Source: Halothiobacillus sp.
GTDB taxonomy: Bacteria; Pseudomonadota; Gammaproteobacteria; Halothiobacillales; Halothiobacillaceae
Assembly (NCBI GenBank): GCA_024636015.1
Contig: JAGXHU010000012.1
Location: 1-39,323, forward strand
Reading direction: 5' to 3'
Length of the DNA stretch: 39,323 nt
Shown: positions 38,793 to 39,323 of the stretch, piece by piece
How positions within the stretch are numbered: the stretch's first letter is position 1
Layout: the number at the start of each line of letters is the position of its first letter
Translations under genes and position numbers: made by a program
The notes under the pieces: model-generated
Told to the model about the DNA's origin: nothing
What the model saw: only the letters and a program-made list of their open reading frames with translations
The model's database searches: none

Positions 38793-38814
38793 TTTTCACA
38801 ACCGTTCGTGAAAA
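38793..38814 (-). repeat. Inverted repeat just downstream of the small membrane protein gene
   Basis: TTTTCAC (38793-38799) and GTGAAAA (38808-38814) are perfectly complementary around an eight-base loop. The stem is AT-rich with no T-run beyond it in the leftward direction, so it is a poor terminator. It could be an mRNA 3' end structure or a protein-binding site. Confidence 0.3.
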
Positions 38815-38844
38815 CGGGGTAGAACCCGATGAATGGTTTAGAAC

Positions 38845-39102
38845 TTATGCAAAAGTACCATTTGAAATAAAAGTAGTAACGATCATTCCAATAGAAAACA
38901 TTATCCCAATCAAGAATCCATAACCATACCACGCACCGTTATTGTTTGATTCATATACCCCCACATCAGGGTTGAAGAAACTAATGATCAACGCAGGGAG
39001 TGCAAAGTAGCCATGCCATAGCCCGTCCAAATAACCAGCGGGAGGGGCATCCGGGATTTTGTATTTTGAACCGGGGCCAGCGACAGAAAGTGGGTTAGCC
39101 AT
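38845..39102 (-). CDS. Conserved-looking small membrane protein, function unknown
   Basis: An 85-residue protein. A proline-rich soluble N-terminus (about 1-25) is followed by GYLDGLWHGYFALPALIISF, then NPDVGVYESNNNGAWYGYGF and a second helix LIGIMFSIGMIVTTF. The GLWHG and VYE-NNG-WY-GF pattern recalls a family of small uncharacterised bacterial membrane proteins; that is from memory. AGAGG lies nine bases before the ATG, and codon use is like a real gene. It is divergent from the plus-strand gene at the window edge. I do not know its function. Confidence 0.75.
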   Translation of the reverse strand: MANPLSVAGPGSKYKIPDAPPAGYLDGLWHGYFALPALIISFFNPDVGVYESNNNGAWYGYGFLIGIMFSIGMIVTTFISNGTFA

Positions 39103-39302
39103 TGTGTTTTGCCTCTATATAGTTTGGGATACGACGTAAAGTTAAGGGGCGCAGCGCTTTTGTGGCGTCCTGCTTGAACGACAGGTTGGACGAAGCCGCT
39201 ACGCGGAGGAGTCGCCGGATTCCGCAGCACGAATTATTCTGCACTTTCACCCCCCGATTTCCATGGGGCTGATTCTGCAACAATTCGTGAGGATGAACCA
39301 GC
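39103..39302. other. Divergent intergenic region at the right edge
   Basis: These 200 bases lie between the small membrane protein gene and a rightward gene start. Nothing certain can be called; the ribosome sites of both genes are at its ends. No good promoter pair was found by eye. Confidence 0.4.
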
Positions 39303-39323
39303 ATGACGACCCAGACTACCGAG
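39303..39323 (+). CDS. Start of an unidentified gene (truncated by window edge)
   Basis: ATG at 39303 opens MTTQTTE before the window ends. AGGA (39290-39293) lies nine bases upstream. A second possible start at 39293 in another frame (MNQHDDPDYR) has a poorer ribosome site. Too short to identify. Confidence 0.4.

Larger units (their letters stand above)
38376..38844. other. Gene-free region with several inverted repeats
   Basis: No credible CDS is seen in these 469 bases. Four inverted repeats stand out: a terminator-like hairpin at 38430-38457; the palindrome GCTGATCAGC (38634-38643); ATCCGCTT/AAGCGGAT (38732-38739, 38748-38755) with an eight-base loop; and TTTTCAC/GTGAAAA (38793-38799, 38808-38814) with an eight-base loop. 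It could be a long 3' UTR of the minus-strand gene, a small RNA locus, or a decayed element. Confidence 0.45.

Noticed and set aside
38711..38932. 73-codon minus-strand frame near the right edge
   Set aside because: It overlaps the 85-residue membrane protein gene in another frame and has a Trp/Tyr/Phe-rich start typical of out-of-frame reading.

Overview
The window is about 39 kb of dense, mostly housekeeping gammaproteobacterial chromosome of moderately high GC. Gene orders are typical of the class: thrS-infC-rpmI-rplT-pheS-pheT-ihfA-merR, hslV-hslU, DUF484-xerC, pcnB-folK-panB-panC, accA-tilS and petA-petB-petC. A three-gene cytochrome bc1 operon beside a seven-subunit Mrp-type cation/proton antiporter would suit an aerobic, salt- or alkali-exposed, possibly sulfur-oxidising autotroph (Halothiobacillus-like). 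That genus guess is inference from context only. No IS element, phage, CRISPR array, tRNA or rRNA gene was seen.

Layout. 1-3019 (minus strand): the start of hslU (cut by the window edge), hslV, xerC and a DUF484 gene. 3020-3329: a divergent control region with a good sigma70 promoter candidate and an inverted repeat in the thrS leader. 3330-11462 (plus): the translation cluster thrS, infC (no ordinary start codon; probably AUA), rpmI, rplT, pheS, pheT, then ihfA and a MerR-type regulator. 11592-12818: argG. 12871-16541: a PhnD-like/PAS/GGDEF/EAL signalling protein, converging with and overlapping the end of an exported FlgT-like protein. 16684-18090: gltX. 18138-20432: a membrane PAS protein with no recognisable output domain. 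20438-26351 (minus): mrpAB (fused), C, D, E, F, G, all overlapping by 1-4 bases. 26690-31374: pcnB, folK, panB, panC, accA. 31435-34192: tilS, a PsiE-like membrane gene that looks frameshifted, and a NIF3-family gene. 34456-37021: petABC followed by a strong terminator. 37227-38375 (minus): glycerate kinase. 38376-39323: a gene-poor end with several inverted repeats, a minus-strand terminator, an 85-residue membrane protein gene, and the first codons of a plus-strand gene.

How the genes work together. The translation cluster supplies three tRNA synthetases (Thr, Phe, Glu), initiation factor 3, ribosomal proteins L35 and L20, and tRNA lysidine synthetase. HslUV is a protein-quality protease. 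PanB/PanC make pantothenate, AccA contributes to malonyl-CoA, FolK to folate and ArgG to arginine. PetABC passes electrons from quinol to cytochrome c and builds a proton gradient that an Mrp antiporter can use for cation export.

I found no clear undescribed multi-gene system. The most useful leads are the non-canonical infC start, the frameshifted PsiE-like gene, structured leaders before rpmI, thrS and pheS, the output-less PAS membrane protein, and the hairpin-rich region with its small membrane protein near the right edge.
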